64,000 nucleotides of DNA, taken from contig NC_080164.1 of assembly GCF_950295315.1 (NCBI RefSeq), positions 58,778,028 to 58,842,027 on the forward strand, given 5' to 3'. This DNA comes from Erinaceus europaeus (lineage: Eukaryota; Chordata; Mammalia; Eulipotyphla; Erinaceidae). A program made the translations under genes and the position numbers. The notes beneath the pieces were generated by a model. It saw only the letters and a program-made list of their open reading frames with translations, was not told where the DNA came from and did not search any database. Position 1 is the first letter of the stretch, and each line of letters starts with the position of its first letter. Shown here in pieces: positions 9,540 through 20,440 of the stretch.

Positions 9540-11515
9540 ATGGGGGTGTTATTAAATACAAATGTCTGTTCCATGGAGGCAAAAGGATGAGATTGAAGGA
9601 CAATAGAATTTGAATAGACAGCATTCTTAACAAGACTCCTGTCCTTCCAAGCCCTTCTCCAGCCCAGACACATTAAATTCCTAGGAACATATATTTATAT
9701 TTAAATAAGGATAACTAACAAACACAAATAAGAATACAATGCATATGTACATATAAGTATATCTGTTTTATATGTATACGTATGCGTGTGCAAATTAGAG
9801 TGGGATTTTCAGAGAAGAAATACTGCAATGAAGATGGCAACGTTTTTCTTTACTCAAGTGAAAATCAAGTTGGTGGGAGCAAAGTTTAAACTCAGTCTGT
9901 CCTTCTACTCCAAAGTGGACAACCTGTCAATCAGCAGGGAGGCAGCATTATCCAAGAGTAGAAAAGCAGTCACCTAACTGCTCCCTACCAATTTAGTTAG
10001 GGATTCATTCTAGCTCTTATTTGAAGTACCTAGAAATTAATGTAATATTTCCTGTACTCATTTGCATTGCCTGCGGGCTGGAAGCGCCCCCTGTGAGGGC
10101 CACTAAGTTAGGCAGGGAGCTGTATCCAGGGCAACTCAATACCAAGTTAAAGCAGGAGGAGTCCTTGTAGAGTGGTGCTGACACTGGGATTAAGATCTGT
10201 TCTATAAAACCATACCCGGCTGATAAATTGAAGTGGCAATTTGGGATGTAACCAGATATAGTAGTAAATGTATTAGAATGAGGAAAATCCAAGGGGAGCA
10301 AAGACGAGGGACCCATAAAGTTGGTGAGTGAAGCTTTGTTTTATTTTGATTTTTTAATTCATGTCTCTCTTTCTGGCTTTGCACTTGAATCGCGAATTTG
10401 AACATTTCTTCTGCAATTGCAAATACATTAGTAAAGTGGATTGCCTTTGTTAGTCTAAATTGCTGTGTGTTTGCAAATCCATTTCAAGAGAATGCCGCTC
10501 AAGAGGAAGCTTCTTGGACCCATATCACAGTGTCTATAAGTAACTCTTGACCTTGATACAACTGTGTCCTGTATGAAATGAAAGGAGGTACAGAAAGGGT
10601 TGAAATCTTCCCAAACTATTCATCTCTTATTGATTCACTTGTTCTATTGTGAACAGAGAGACACCTACACACTAGTTTAAAATTAGGAGCTCCCAGGACT
10701 GTGATGAATGAAAGAAACATGATTTGCCCTCTGGGATTTAGAAGTACAGAATTTTCTCAGCCAAGAATTGTTGAAAGCCTTATTATCCTGGCATATCCTA
10801 AACACATTCATTAATTTATGTCTTCAAACTACAGATCCCCAAACACTTCTAGGATCATTATTTTTTTAAACCCAATTCCTTGGCAAGTCTTCAAAGGGAT
10901 GGATAATTTTTAGTGAATAAAAATAATTTTTTTGAGAGTCTAAATTAGTTGAAGAATATTGTGAATTATTGGAGGGAGAAATAGCAAAGAAATGAAATTC
11001 CTTTTGATAGTAATCTATAAATGATGTGGCCATGTAACCACCAGGGAAAAACAGTTTATAACAAAAACATGAACCACTGTAAATGCATAGATTGTCCTCC
11101 ATTTTCACTGAAATTATTTCTCTCATTTCTAGCATTTTAATTTTTAAAATGGAATAAAATAATCATAGTTACCACCACGCTTACAGAAATTCTGTCTGCT
11201 TTTCTTCCAAAGACAGGGTTTATTTTTAAGTTGCTTCCTCCACTTAGAAGTTAATAGCATTTGGGGAAAAGTCGGGCAATTCATCAGTTCCTAAATCCGA
11301 AGAATGACCTATACAGAGAGAAAAAGCTGCAGGTATAAGGTGGAGCATGTAGAGGCGAGGTTTGATTCTCATGGTAGTTATAGCAATGAGAGGGAATCTC
11401 CATATCTGCTTCATTTCTAGGTAATTTCTCTGCTTCGAACAGTGGCAGTGTATTCAATAGTTTTCTTTGGTCTATTGTATAAATAGCTCTATGTCTATCA
11501 GTATAATTTCTATGA
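9540..11515. other. unique sequence with a small GC-richer patch
   Basis: No exon or repeat family recognised over about 2 kb. Around 10059-10110 the base composition rises and contains an octamer ATTTGCAT (10060-10067) and GCGCCCCCT (10084-10092). No promoter or gene can be claimed from this alone. Confidence 0.5.
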
Positions 11516-11533
11516 TTGCAATACTGAACTTTT

Positions 11534-11799
11534 TAAAAATATTTTTTAATTCATTATTTACTTTTCCCTTTTGTTGCCTTTGTTGCTTTGTATTGTTGTT
11601 GTAGTTATTATTGTTGTTGTTGTTGATGTCGTCATTGTTGGATAGGACAAAGAGAGAGAGAGAGGAGGGGAAGACAGAGAGGGAGAGAGAAAGAGAGAGA
11701 CATCTGCAGACCTGCTTCACCGCCTGTGAAGTGACTCCCCTGTAGGTGGGAAGCCAGGGGCTTGAAACAGGATCCTTGAGCCGGTCCTTACACTTCACA
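11534..11799 (-). mobile_element. SINE-B, antisense, with TSD
   Basis: Antisense SINE-B: 'CTTTTCCCTTTTGTTGCCTT', a GTT/ATT-rich part, 'GACCTGCTTCACCGCCTGTG' and a truncated tRNA end. A 16-bp TSD with one mismatch (GCAATACTGAACTTTT / GCAATACTAAACTTTT) lies at 11518-11533 and 11800-11815. Confidence 0.9.
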
Positions 11800-11919
11800 G
11801 CAATACTAAACTTTTACAAGTATTATTGCATCCATTCAGAAGCCTCCTCAGAGGCAAATATGCCATGAAGTATTCATATATGTCTCTATAAAACACTGTG
11901 CCCAATTATGTATATATAA

Positions 11920-11965
11920 TTTTCACTATCTTAAATTTATAGTTTTCACTATCTTAAATTTATAG
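11920..11965. repeat. 23-bp tandem duplication
   Basis: The unit TTTCACTATCTTAAATTTAT plus AG(T) occurs twice head-to-tail, at 11921-11942 and 11944-11965, without mismatch. Confidence 0.9.
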
Positions 11966-12014
11966 CTTTCATGATTTTATTTACAATTCTAGTCCTATAA
12001 GACCTTAATTTTTC

Positions 12015-12226
12015 AGGGCCAGGCAGTGGTGTACCTGGTTAAGCACAGACATTACAGTGCACAAGGACCCAGGTCCAAGCCTCTGGTACCCACCTGCAGG
12101 GGGAAAGCTTCATGAGTGGTGAAGCAAGACTGCAGGTGTCTCTCTCCCTCTCTATCTTCCCCTCTCCTCTCAATTTCTCTCTGTCTTATCTGATAATAAA
12201 TAAAATAAATAAAGATATTTTTTAAA
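12015..12226 (+). mobile_element. SINE-A with TSD
   Basis: Full tRNA-type SINE from 'AGGGCCAGGCAGTGGTGTAC' to an A-rich tail. TSD AGACCTTAATTTTTC (12000-12014) / AGACCTGAATTTTTC (12227-12241), 14 of 15 bases. Confidence 0.92.
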
Positions 12227-12241
12227 AGACCTGAATTTTTC

Positions 12242-13250
12242 TCACATCTGTCTTGCTTTTCCACTTATTCAATCCCTGTTCCTCTCCCAAGATACTGGTC
12301 CGCTTCTACTTCCCTCATCTCCCTGACAGATGTACTAAAAAGTAAGGAATGAGAAAATTGTGACCATAAAAGATAGGAATGTCACTTCTTTAACAGTTCC
12401 TTCTTAGTAATATAAATATAGATATCAATAAAATTAATAAGAACTATTTTGGTTTGCATTTTGTGAAAATATTACATAAATGTTGACCAAACGCAATGCA
12501 TACTTCAAAGGCCAATATCACTGTCGCTATTTCTTTGATGGAAATGTTTTGCCAGAGGAGAATGTTTGCTGGCACACAAATATGTTACTGAATTTATATT
12601 GTCTTCATTTGTCTCTAAATTTTTAGACAGAAAAAATTGATTCTTTTAAGCATTTCTTATCATGTTCCAAAAATACTTACACTAAGCCTATGACAGAACC
12701 ATATACAAAATAAGGACAAAACAAAAAACTCTACATTCCTAACTAAGGAGACATATCACTGTGGACAATGGTCTATAAAAGATACTATTTCATAAAGTGA
12801 TAAACCTTACACACTCCTAATAGCTACTACCATATAGAAAATAATTAAAATAAAGCAATTCAAATGTATAATAAATTAAAATAAGCCCCCAATTAATAAA
12901 TATATAATGTTGTACAACTCTGGGAAATAGATTTCTTATAAATAATTCTACACTTCACCTTAACCACAAGGGTTAGAAGTGATTCAAAGGTTCTAATTTG
13001 TAGAACAAATTGTAGAAGTCAAATAGCAACCAATTTCTCAGGTCAAATCTTGACAACTTGTTGCTTTAAGGCACTTCAACATAACAGGGGAAAAAAATAG
13101 AAAAAGAAAAGAATCCAGGGGGAAAGAGCAAATAATGTGATTACAAATTGCATTAGGACTAGTGCAGACGCTCAAATCACAGAAGGCTACTGCAGATTCT
13201 GAGTGGTCCAAATGGTGCTGCAGAATCTGCAATGGTGATGCTAATGACCC
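12242..13250. other. unique AT-rich sequence
   Basis: No gene or repeat family recognised in about 1 kb. Confidence 0.5.
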
Positions 13251-13254
13251 CAGC

Positions 13255-13746
13255 CCCCTGGATTACACTGTGCAGTGCCTGGCTAGCGTGGGGTGCCTCT
13301 TCCTGGGCGCGTATTCTCTGGGTTGAAGAGAACTCAACTGAAGCCAGTCTGGGCTGCTACTCACTCAGCGACGAGGGAGATGACTCAAGAGCCAAACATG
13401 TAGTGGTGAGGCAATGCAATATATTTATTGATCAGAGAACCAAGGCTTTTAAAGGGCAGACCGGAAGTGGCAAGTTGGAAACGGAAATGGCTAGGAAAGG
13501 GGCGGAGAAAGTCAAAAGGGGCTGTGAAGGTAGAAACTTCGTTAGCAACTGTTGCGAGGGTTTTAACTAATATTACCCTGCAGGCAGGAAGGGTCTTGAG
13601 AGTAGAAAGAAGATAGATCAAAGGAATGGAATAGGTGGGGATCTTTCAGGCAAAATAATGATTATGTAGATAGGCCATAGTATCAGGAATGCAGGGTGCT
13701 TTGTGAGCCCTGCTGAGCTCAACCACATCCTCACAATTTACCAACA
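13255..13746 (-). mobile_element. ERV LTR (3' LTR), antisense
   Basis: The right end is exact: on the minus strand a purine run (reverse of 13747-13763) is followed directly by TGTTGGTAAATTGTG, the LTR start. A minus-strand AATAAA lies at 13424-13429 with a weak TATA-like TTTAAAAG about 20 bp upstream. The left end is not defined and is given as approximate. An incidental open frame crosses it. Confidence 0.72.
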
Positions 13747-13975
13747 TCTCCCCCTTTCTTTTTATCTAATGGCCATAGTATCAGGAATGCAGGGTGTTTT
13801 GTGAGGCAGGGAGTCTGATAAGACGGGGCACACCTTTGGGGTTACTCCTGTCCCTCCTTGCTCAACCTCTCAGTAGAGAGAGACACTGACAGGAGAGATG
13901 CACTCCTCAGGTCAAGCCCTTCCAGGCTCTACCACATCCTCACAATTTCCCTACAGTGCAGTCTATAAGACATTA
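13747..13975 (-). mobile_element. ERV internal 3' part with polypurine tract
   Basis: The reverse polypurine tract TCTCCCCCTTTCTTTTTA (13747-13764) adjoins the LTR. Beyond it 'GGCCATAGTATCAGGAATGC' and 'CCACATCCTCACAATTT' repeat sequence found inside the LTR at about 13672-13742, so part of U3 is duplicated upstream of the tract. No env reading frame is recognisable. Confidence 0.65.
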
Positions 13976-14052
13976 CTCCATTTCCATTTTCTCTCCTATC
14001 TTCTCCAGTTTTTCCTTTGCATTTCTTAGTTTCTCAGTACCCCTATCTCCCT

Positions 14053-14053
<1 letters not shown>

Positions 14054-14101
<48 letters not shown>
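14054..14101. repeat. (TG)n microsatellite
   Basis: About 24 pure TG units. Confidence 0.97.
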
Positions 14102-14107
<6 letters not shown>

Positions 14108-14164
14108 CAAATCAAATCTGAAGTCCCAAGGCTTTTCCATTTCTTTCTTTCTTTTCTTCGTCTA

Positions 14165-14436
14165 TTTTTTTTTTAATTACCACCAGGGTGCCTGCAAGAG
14201 GAATCCCAGAGTACATCTTCTTCCCTCCCCCTCCCCTGCCACCTTTCTATTTTCTGTTTGACAGGATAAAGAAATTAAGAGGGGAAGGGAGAGATTGAGG
14301 GATAAAGAAAGACACCCACAGATCTGCTTCACTACTTCTGAAGCATCTCCACTGCAGGTGGGAAACAGGGGCTCAAACCCAGGTCCTTGAGCTTGGTGCT
14401 ATATGTACTTACCCCAGTGTAACACCACCTGGCCCC
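14165..14436 (-). mobile_element. SINE with degraded 3' module, antisense
   Basis: 'CAGATCTGCTTCACTACTTC', 'CACTGCAGGTGGGAAACAGG' and the end 'ACACCACCTGGCCCCC' define an antisense tRNA-type SINE. Its left end 'CCACCAGGGTGCCTGCAAGA' is a shortened 3' module. Confidence 0.82.
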
Positions 14437-14517
14437 CTCCCATTTCATTAATGCTTTTTAGAATTGGAAATTAGATTGTAAAGAGTTCCTAGTTTTTCAA
14501 TGATTTGAGAATTTTAA

Positions 14518-14698
14518 AAATCTTTTTATTATCTTTTTATTTATTTGACAGAGACAGCCAGAAATTGAGAGGAAGGGAGATAGAGACAGAGAGACAGATG
14601 CAGCACTGCTTCACCATTCATGAAGGGGTCCCCCCACCCCCTCAGGTGGGTATCAGGGGCTTGGAGACCTGTCCTTGAGCATTATAAAAAGTGCGCTC
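14518..14698 (-). mobile_element. SINE-A, antisense, part 1
   Basis: 'GACAGAGACAGCCAGAAATT' through 'GTCCTTGAGCATTATAAAAA'. It is interrupted by the Y insertion and resumes at 15281 with 'AACCACATGCACCACC'. Confidence 0.85.
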
Positions 14699-15267
14699 CC
14701 AAAACCTAGATATACACCAGTTTCTGTGAGAGAGAGCATATGTTCACATGTATCCATAAACTAGTGCAAAATATATACCTGAAAGCAGAAGTATACTAGA
14801 GTTTGCAGCGAGTACCCCCCTAACACTTCCTCTCCACTATTCCAACCTTCGGGTCCATGATTGCTCAACAATTTGTTTGGCTTTGTATGTTAACTCTCTT
14901 TTCAGTCACCAGGTTCCAGATGTCATCAGGATGCCGGCCAGGCTTCCCTAGACTGAAGACCCCAGCAATATGTCCTGGAGCTCCACTTCCCCAGAGACCC
15001 ACCCTACTAGGGAAAGAGAGGCAGACTGGGAGTATGGACCGACCAGTCAACGTCCATGTTCAATGGGGAAGCAATTACAGAAGCCAGACCTTCTACCTTC
15101 TGCAACCCACAATGACCCTGGGTCCATGCTCCCAGAGGGATAGAGAATGGGAAAGCTATCAGGGGAGGGGATGGGATATGGAGATTGGGTGGTGGGAATT
15201 GTGTGGAGTTGTACCCCTCCTACCCTATGTTAATTTATCCTTTCTTAAATAAAAAATAAATTTAAAA
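14699..15267 (+). mobile_element. family Y retroposon, internally deleted copy
   Basis: Sense Y copy nested in a SINE. It begins 'CCAAAACCTAGATATACACC', passes 'CAACAATTTGTTTGGCTTTG' and 'GGGTGGTGGGAATTGTGTGG' and ends in an AAATAAAAAATAAA tail. Junction duplications AAAAAGTGCGCTC (14686-14698) / AAAAAGTGGGCTC (15268-15280) match at 12 of 13. Compared with the copy at 58.3-60.06 kb it lacks roughly 0.8 kb. A 131-codon open frame inside is incidental. Confidence 0.8.
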
Positions 15268-15280
15268 AAAAAGTGGGCTC

Positions 15281-15300
15281 AACCACATGCACCACCATGA
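15281..15300 (-). mobile_element. SINE-A, antisense, part 2
   Basis: 'AACCACATGCACCACCATGA' completes the tRNA end of the SINE broken at 14698. Confidence 0.7.
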
Positions 15301-15934
15301 TAATTAAGAGGTGTGAATCAAAATTTGCCTGTAGTTTTCTATGGGAGTTTGGATGAATCATTTAAACTTTGTGCAGATGGAATCTCTGGTCTTCATCCTA
15401 GAAAACTAAGATCTGGCTCCATTAACTCACAAGATCATTAAGAAGCTAATGGGACACAATATATACATGGTGCTTTAGAACTTTTAAAAAAAAATACCTT
15501 GCAAGTACAGGTTATCATTTATCATTACCCACATCTTTTGTAAATAATTTATCAACTAGCAAAAAAAAATACACATTGCATTTTCTTATGCAGGCATTTT
15601 CTTTTCCTCTATTTGCTGAACTAAACACAAAGAAGTAAGAAAACCAGAGAAATGGATAGACAAAAGAAAACATTCTCCAAAAAAAAAATCTGTGGGAATA
15701 GACTTATTTTCTATAAGGTAGAGTCTATCAAAATACTAATAATGATCTAATAAAAGAAAAAGAAAAGGACCAAAGTTTCCATAGACCATCTTGCATTAAT
15801 TTTGTTATTAAGAGAAAAGGAAGTATGCTGGAATACACAAATGTGGATATAAGAAATTATATAGTAAACATCTGCAAAGGAAGTAGGTATGTACTCCAGC
15901 AGGGATAATAAATGTCCTTACTTATTATGTAAAT
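15301..15934. other. unique AT-rich sequence
   Basis: No gene or family recognised. A few short A-runs. Confidence 0.5.
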
Positions 15935-15947
15935 ATATAAGTATTTT

Positions 15948-16169
15948 GGCGCCATATGGTGGTGCACATGGTTGAGTTCACATGTTAACAATGCACAAGG
16001 ACCAGGGCTTGAGAACCGAGTCCCCACCTACAGGGGGAACGCTTTTGTGAATGGTGAAGAAGTGCTACAAGTGTCTCTCTGTCTCTCTCCCTTTTGACCT
16101 CCCTCACCTCTCTCGATTTCTGGCTGTCTCTCTCCAATAAGTAAACAAAAGGTAATAAAAATTTTAAAG
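15948..16169 (+). mobile_element. SINE-A with 13-bp TSD
   Basis: 'GGCGCCATATGGTGGTGCAC' to an A-rich tail. Perfect TSD ATATAAGTATTTT at 15935-15947 and 16170-16182. Confidence 0.92.
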
Positions 16170-16284
16170 ATATAAGTATTTTATTTTATATAGGAAAAAA
16201 TAATAAATATACCTATACCCTTTTACATCGTGATGGAGCAACTTCTAAACCATCATAGAAGCAAAGTTTCCTTTATAAAATTAC

Positions 16285-16546
16285 GTATTTATTTTTTTTT
16301 TATTATCTTTATTTATTTATAGATAATAATGGATTTATGGATAGAGGCAGCCAGAAATTGAGAGGAGGAGGGGAGATAGACAGGGAGAGAGACAGAGAGA
16401 CACCTGCAGCACTACTTCACCACTGGCAAAGCTTTCCCCCTGCAGGTGGGGGGTGGGGGCTCGAATCCGGGGGCTGGGAGGTTGAACCTGGGTCCTTGTG
16501 CACTGTAATATGTGCGCTCAACCAAGTGCACCACCACCTGGCCCCC
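16285..16546 (-). mobile_element. SINE-A, antisense
   Basis: Antisense SINE-A with a T-rich left end. It has an internal extra segment near 16455-16490 where the 'GGGGGCTCGAATC' region appears partly duplicated ('GGGGGCTGGGAGGTTGAACC'). Short flank duplication AAAATTAC at 16277-16284 and 16547-16554. Confidence 0.88.
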
Positions 16547-16726
16547 AAAATTACATTTTGAATAGGCTCATAGTATGTAGGATTATGCTTTTCCTAAAGG
16601 ATGTGTACAGTGATGATCACAGTAAATATGGTTTCACCCCAATCAATGCTCTTTATAAAAAAATTTTAAATGTTCTTTGAATAAAAGTTTTTGGAATATA
16701 CTAAAATATAAAGAATATGCAAACAT

Positions 16727-16855
16727 GGGTGGGGGTAGATAGCATAATGGTTATACAAAGAGACTCTCATGCCAGAGGCTCGAAAGTCCCAGGTTCAATC
16801 CCCCACTCTACCTAACATAAGCCAGCGCTGAGCAGTGCTCCAGTAGAAAAAAAAA
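16727..16855 (+). mobile_element. SINE-C
   Basis: 'GGTAGATAGCATAATGGTTA', the B-box-like 'CAGGTTCAATCCC', and the short end 'GAGCAGTGCTCCAGTAGA' plus an A-tail. Confidence 0.9.
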
Positions 16856-16865
16856 GTTATGTCTT

Positions 16866-17100
16866 GGGGCCCAATGGTGGCGCACCTGGTTGAGCGCACA
16901 TGTTACAGTGTGCAAAGACCTGGCTTGGAGCCTCCGGTCCCAACCTGCAAGGGAGAGCTTTGCCAGTGGTGAAGCAGGTCTGCAGGAGTCTCTCTGTCAC
17001 TCTGACTCTCTATCTCTTCCTTTCCTCTCGATTTCTGGCTGTCTCTATCCAATAAAAATAAAGATAATAATAATAATAATGATAATAATAATAATAATGC
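16866..17100 (+). mobile_element. SINE-A
   Basis: 'GGGGCCCAATGGTGGCGCAC' to 'CTATCCAATAAAAATAAAGA', then a (AAT)n tail of about 40 bp. It abuts the preceding SINE-C. Confidence 0.92.
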
Positions 17101-17129
17101 AAAAACCATCAAAGAAACTAGAGAAATTA

Positions 17130-17468
17130 TTTTATTTATTTTTATTTTTTCTTTTCCTCCAGGATTATTACTGGGTCTCGGTGCCTGCAACTATGAATCC
17201 ACTGCTTCTGGAGACTATTTTTCCCCCTTTTGTTGCCCTTGTTTTTTTTGTTGTTGTTATTACTGTCGTTGGATAGGACAGAGAGAAATCGAGAGAGGAC
17301 GGAAAAACAGAGAGGGAGAGAGAAAGATAGACACCTGCAGACCTGCTTCAACGCCTGTGAAGCGACTTCCCTGCAGGTGGGGAGCCAGGGGCTCGAACTT
17401 CCATACTTACACTGGTTCTTGCGCTTTGCGCCATGTGCGCTTAACCCACTGCGCTACCGCCGGCCTCC
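17130..17468 (-). mobile_element. SINE-B with 3' hairpin module, antisense
   Basis: Longest SINE-B layout: module (17157-17216, reverse 'CCTCCAGGATTATTACTGGG'), 'CCTTTTGTTGCCCTTG', body, and tRNA end 'AACCCACTGCGCTACCGCCG'. TSD AACTAGAGAAATTA (17116-17129) / AACTAGGGAAATTA (17469-17482). Confidence 0.93.
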
Positions 17469-17616
17469 AACTAGGGAAATTAAATTAAGCACTATGTGAC
17501 CTTTAAAAATTACAAAGCATTTATTACTATGAAAATATGAAATCAGTCTAAACACTATCCAGTCTTGCTAATGTAGCGTTGTTTCCCTTATATTAAAATC
17601 AAGACGATTCACAGTC

Positions 17617-17765
17617 TGGGAGGTGACACAGTAGCTAGAGCTTTGGACTTGAAAGCATAAAATCCTAAATTTATTCTCTGGCATCACAAGTGCCAGAGTT
17701 ATACTCTGATTTCCTGCCCACTTCCCCCAACTATGTTAATAAAGAAATATTTTTATTTTAAAAAA
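17617..17765 (+). mobile_element. SINE-E, diverged
   Basis: 'GGGAGGTGACACAGTAGCTA' (A-box-like), 'CTTTGGACTTGAAAGCATAA', then a CT-rich part and 'AATAAAGAAATA' tail. Related to the SINE at 27310. Confidence 0.7.
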
Positions 17766-17935
17766 GCAAGATAAAAACATTCTTCAAATATGTTTTTAGT
17801 CGCATAATAATTAAAGGTAGTTTCCATCATACTTCTTCCTGATTCAACGAATAAGCAAACAGAAAAATGAGTGTATCTGGATCCTTAAAGCTTATTGAAA
17901 TTCTGCCAAAAAAAAAAAAATAGCATTATTCAGTT

Positions 17936-18050
17936 TTTTTTTAATTCTTTATTGGGAAGTTAATGATTTATAGTACAATTGTTGGCACATGGGTACAATT
18001 TCACATATCACCATGATAACTGGGAAATGTTATGCATGTAAAAAAAAAAG
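17936..18050 (-). mobile_element. family X 3' end, with inverted piece
   Basis: The left part is antisense X ('TCTTTATTGGGAAGTTAATG'). The right part, about 18010-18040, reads in sense ('CTGGGAAATGTTATGCATGT') and ends in an A-run. The two halves are therefore in opposite orientation. Confidence 0.6.
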
Positions 18051-18299
18051 AAAAGAAAGAAAAGAAAAACTGAGCCCAAAGCATCACAAGAATGATCAGC
18101 ACACATTAATAAGTTCAAAAAGGAGCAATCTGTTGTAGAGTTGTCACAGGGAGAGAGACGAATAACTACATTCTCAGTAGCTGAACCATGGAGATTTCTC
18201 TCCCTACTCTCCCTCTTGAGTATATGAAATAAATATAAAAGACCATAGTGTTTCCTCAAGAGAAAAAAATGAATTATTTTTGGGAAAAGTGGGTGATAT

Positions 18300-18610
18300 G
18301 GGGGCCCAGGCACAGCTCACCAGGTAAAGCACAGGTTATACAATGCACTAGGATTCTGGGAAATAGCTCACCCATGAGAGCATACTTTTTATCATGCATG
18401 AGGCACTGGGTTCAAAACCCCAGCCATCACATGGGAGCACCATGCAAAGCAGAATCTTTACAAGTGGTATATTACAAGAGTGATGCTGTGGTGTCTCTCT
18501 TTTCTCCCCCATCAGTTTATCACCCTTTATGGGGAAGGGAGATTAATGGTATCCTGGGAGCATTGAAATACTTAGGTACAAACTCTCAGTAAAGCCTCGT
18601 GGAAAAAAAA
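18300..18610 (+). mobile_element. old composite SINE
   Basis: A SINE-A-like beginning ('GGGGCCCAGGCACAGCTCAC') runs into a second tRNA-like unit ('GGTTCAAAACCCCAGCC' as B box) and ends 'CTCAGTAAAGCCTCGTGGAA'. The family of the second unit is uncertain. A 114-codon frame through it is incidental. Confidence 0.5.
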
Positions 18611-19088
18611 GAAAGTATCTGCTTACAATTAAAAATGAAGACTTATGCAGAAGGTAGTGATTGTAAAATGAGTGTTCCTTTCACAGTTGACAATTATCTG
18701 AGTAGTTTAAGATTGATAACTCAGAAAATAAAATAATTTCATCACCTGATAATACCATTGAATAGAAAAATCGGAGGAAGAGGAGATAAAGGGATAAAAG
18801 AAAACTGGTGGAATAGTAGGAGGGAGAGAAAGAGGAAGAGCTAAGGGTATTTTCTAAGCTGTTTCATTGTTGTCCCTCTAGAGTTTAAATTTTTAAAATT
18901 AAATGCAGGCATTATTTCAGTTTTCAAGCCAAATTATTTTAAGATAACAATAAATGAAATTTCAGTGTATACAATTTTTCCAAGCAAAGTATCATAAGAA
19001 TATAAATCATTTTCTTTCAGTATTGTGGACTTTACAATAAAATTAAAAACTAAAGGGACTATTTAAACATGATTTATATGGCATTTAA
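18611..19088. other. unique AT-rich sequence
   Basis: No gene or family recognised. Confidence 0.5.
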
Positions 19089-19089
19089 T

Positions 19090-19216
19090 CTTTTTTTTTT
19101 TTTTTTTGACAGAGGAGGAAAGAGAGCTAAAGAGACCACAGCACTGAAGCTTCCTGCAATGTGGTGGGGGCCAGGCTTGAACTTGGTCACACACATAGCA
19201 AAGCAAAGCGTTATTT
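19090..19216 (-). mobile_element. SINE-F, antisense
   Basis: T-run, 'GAAGCTTCCTGCAATGTGGT', 'GGGGGCCAGGCTTGAACTTG', 'CACACATAGCAAAGCAAAGC': reverse SINE-F. Confidence 0.78.
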
Positions 19217-19448
19217 TACCATTCCAAAATTTGATTCTAAAATGCTTAAGATTTAGGTCGGTTTTAATATGCAGCAATTGCCTAGATACTAGAAAAGATT
19301 ACCCAATTTATATAAAGTAAATCATATTTCAATAGCATCAATATTTCTGAAAGTAGGTGTTACTCCAGTAACCTCAACCTTCTTGTTTGTTTTATCTTTT
19401 TTTATCCAAATTCAAATGTATTTAAGCCTATCATGATCATCCAGAAGA

Positions 19449-19508
19449 CTTATATAGTGACTAGCTATATAAGTTAAGCTAGTCACTTATATAGTGACTA
19501 GCTTAACT
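19449..19508. repeat. palindrome and direct repeat
   Basis: Perfect 15-bp inverted arms AGTTAAGCTAGTCAC (19472-19486) and GTGACTAGCTTAACT (19494-19508) around TTATATA. The arm is also part of a direct repeat CTTATATAGTGACTAGCT at about 19449 and 19485. Confidence 0.9.
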
Positions 19509-19516
19509 TGAGAGCA

Positions 19517-19542
19517 TACACACACACACACACACACACACA
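19517..19542. repeat. (CA)n microsatellite
   Basis: About 13 CA units, 28 bp before a long (TG)n. Confidence 0.95.
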
Positions 19543-19567
19543 CTGCTTCATATCTCACTCTATTCTG

Positions 19568-19569
<2 letters not shown>

Positions 19570-19631
<62 letters not shown>

Positions 19632-19643
19632 GTGTGTGTGTAG
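19570..19643. repeat. (TG)n microsatellite
   Basis: Long TG run with a few TA interruptions near its end. It can pair with the (CA)n to its left. Confidence 0.95.
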
Positions 19644-20440
19644 TATACGGAGTTCCAGGACACACTGGTGGGGTTGTCTATTCAGGGAAGTCTGGTTGAT
19701 ATCATGCTAGCATCTGGAACCTAGTGGTTAACATAGACAGTGAACATACAAAGCCAAACAAATTATTGACCAATTATGGACCTAAAGGCTGGAATAGTGC
19801 AGATGAAGAGTTGGGTGGTCCTCCATTTTATAGATAGCTAGTAGGTATATTTTAGTTATATTTCAAAGGGCTTCTGGCTATACTAGTGTTTTTTTTGTTT
19901 GTTTGTTTGTTTGCCTGAGTCTGAAATCTTATATGCAGGTGGATCCTAATTATTGTCTGGGGAGATGTTATGGCTGGCAGAAGTACCAGAAAGCTGGATC
20001 AGAGAAGGGAGTAGCTCCCATATATATGAAAGGTGTATAAATATTGTTGACTGTAAACCCCATCGATTTGATGTGATCTGGGGCCCATATTCAGTTTAGG
20101 AGCCTATGTGACCTCTACATCCCTGTAGATCTGTGCTCCCATTCTGTGGTCATAAATTGGAACATTCCAAGCTGCCCCAATATTGACCCATCTTCCTCAG
20201 GTGTAGCATAGACTATATTGTCCAGCCTCCCTTTGGAGGATGGAACATTCTCTACCATTATTGATCCAGGTTGAGGGCAAGGTCCTATGGGGGCCCACAA
20301 AGGGGTCTATTGTGTTGCTCCTGATAGAGATGACTGGTAACAATGGAGAGAGGCATTTATTCGAGGTCTAGGCCCATCACGTCTGTTTGGGATTCTCAGG
20401 ACTCCCCGAATAGGGCCCCAGCTCATTTTGGTATTTCTTT
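19644..20440 (-). mobile_element. family Y internal part, antisense
   Basis: Reverse of about 58.96-59.77 kb of the long Y copy. It shares 'GGTAGAGAATGTTCCATCCT' (as its reverse), 'CAAGGTCCTATGGGGGCC' and 'CTAATTATTGTCTGGGGAGA'. The Y 3' end is missing, and the copy stops at the (TG)n on its left. Confidence 0.78.

Noticed and set aside
13232..13570. 112-codon frame in the ERV region
   Set aside because: Lies in the LTR (antisense to it). No retroviral protein motif is seen.
14857..15252. 131-codon open frame
   Set aside because: Lies wholly inside family Y. Related copies have different stops and no conserved reading frame.
19508..19699. Frame coding for HTHTH...VCVCV
   Set aside because: Translation of CA/TG microsatellite only.
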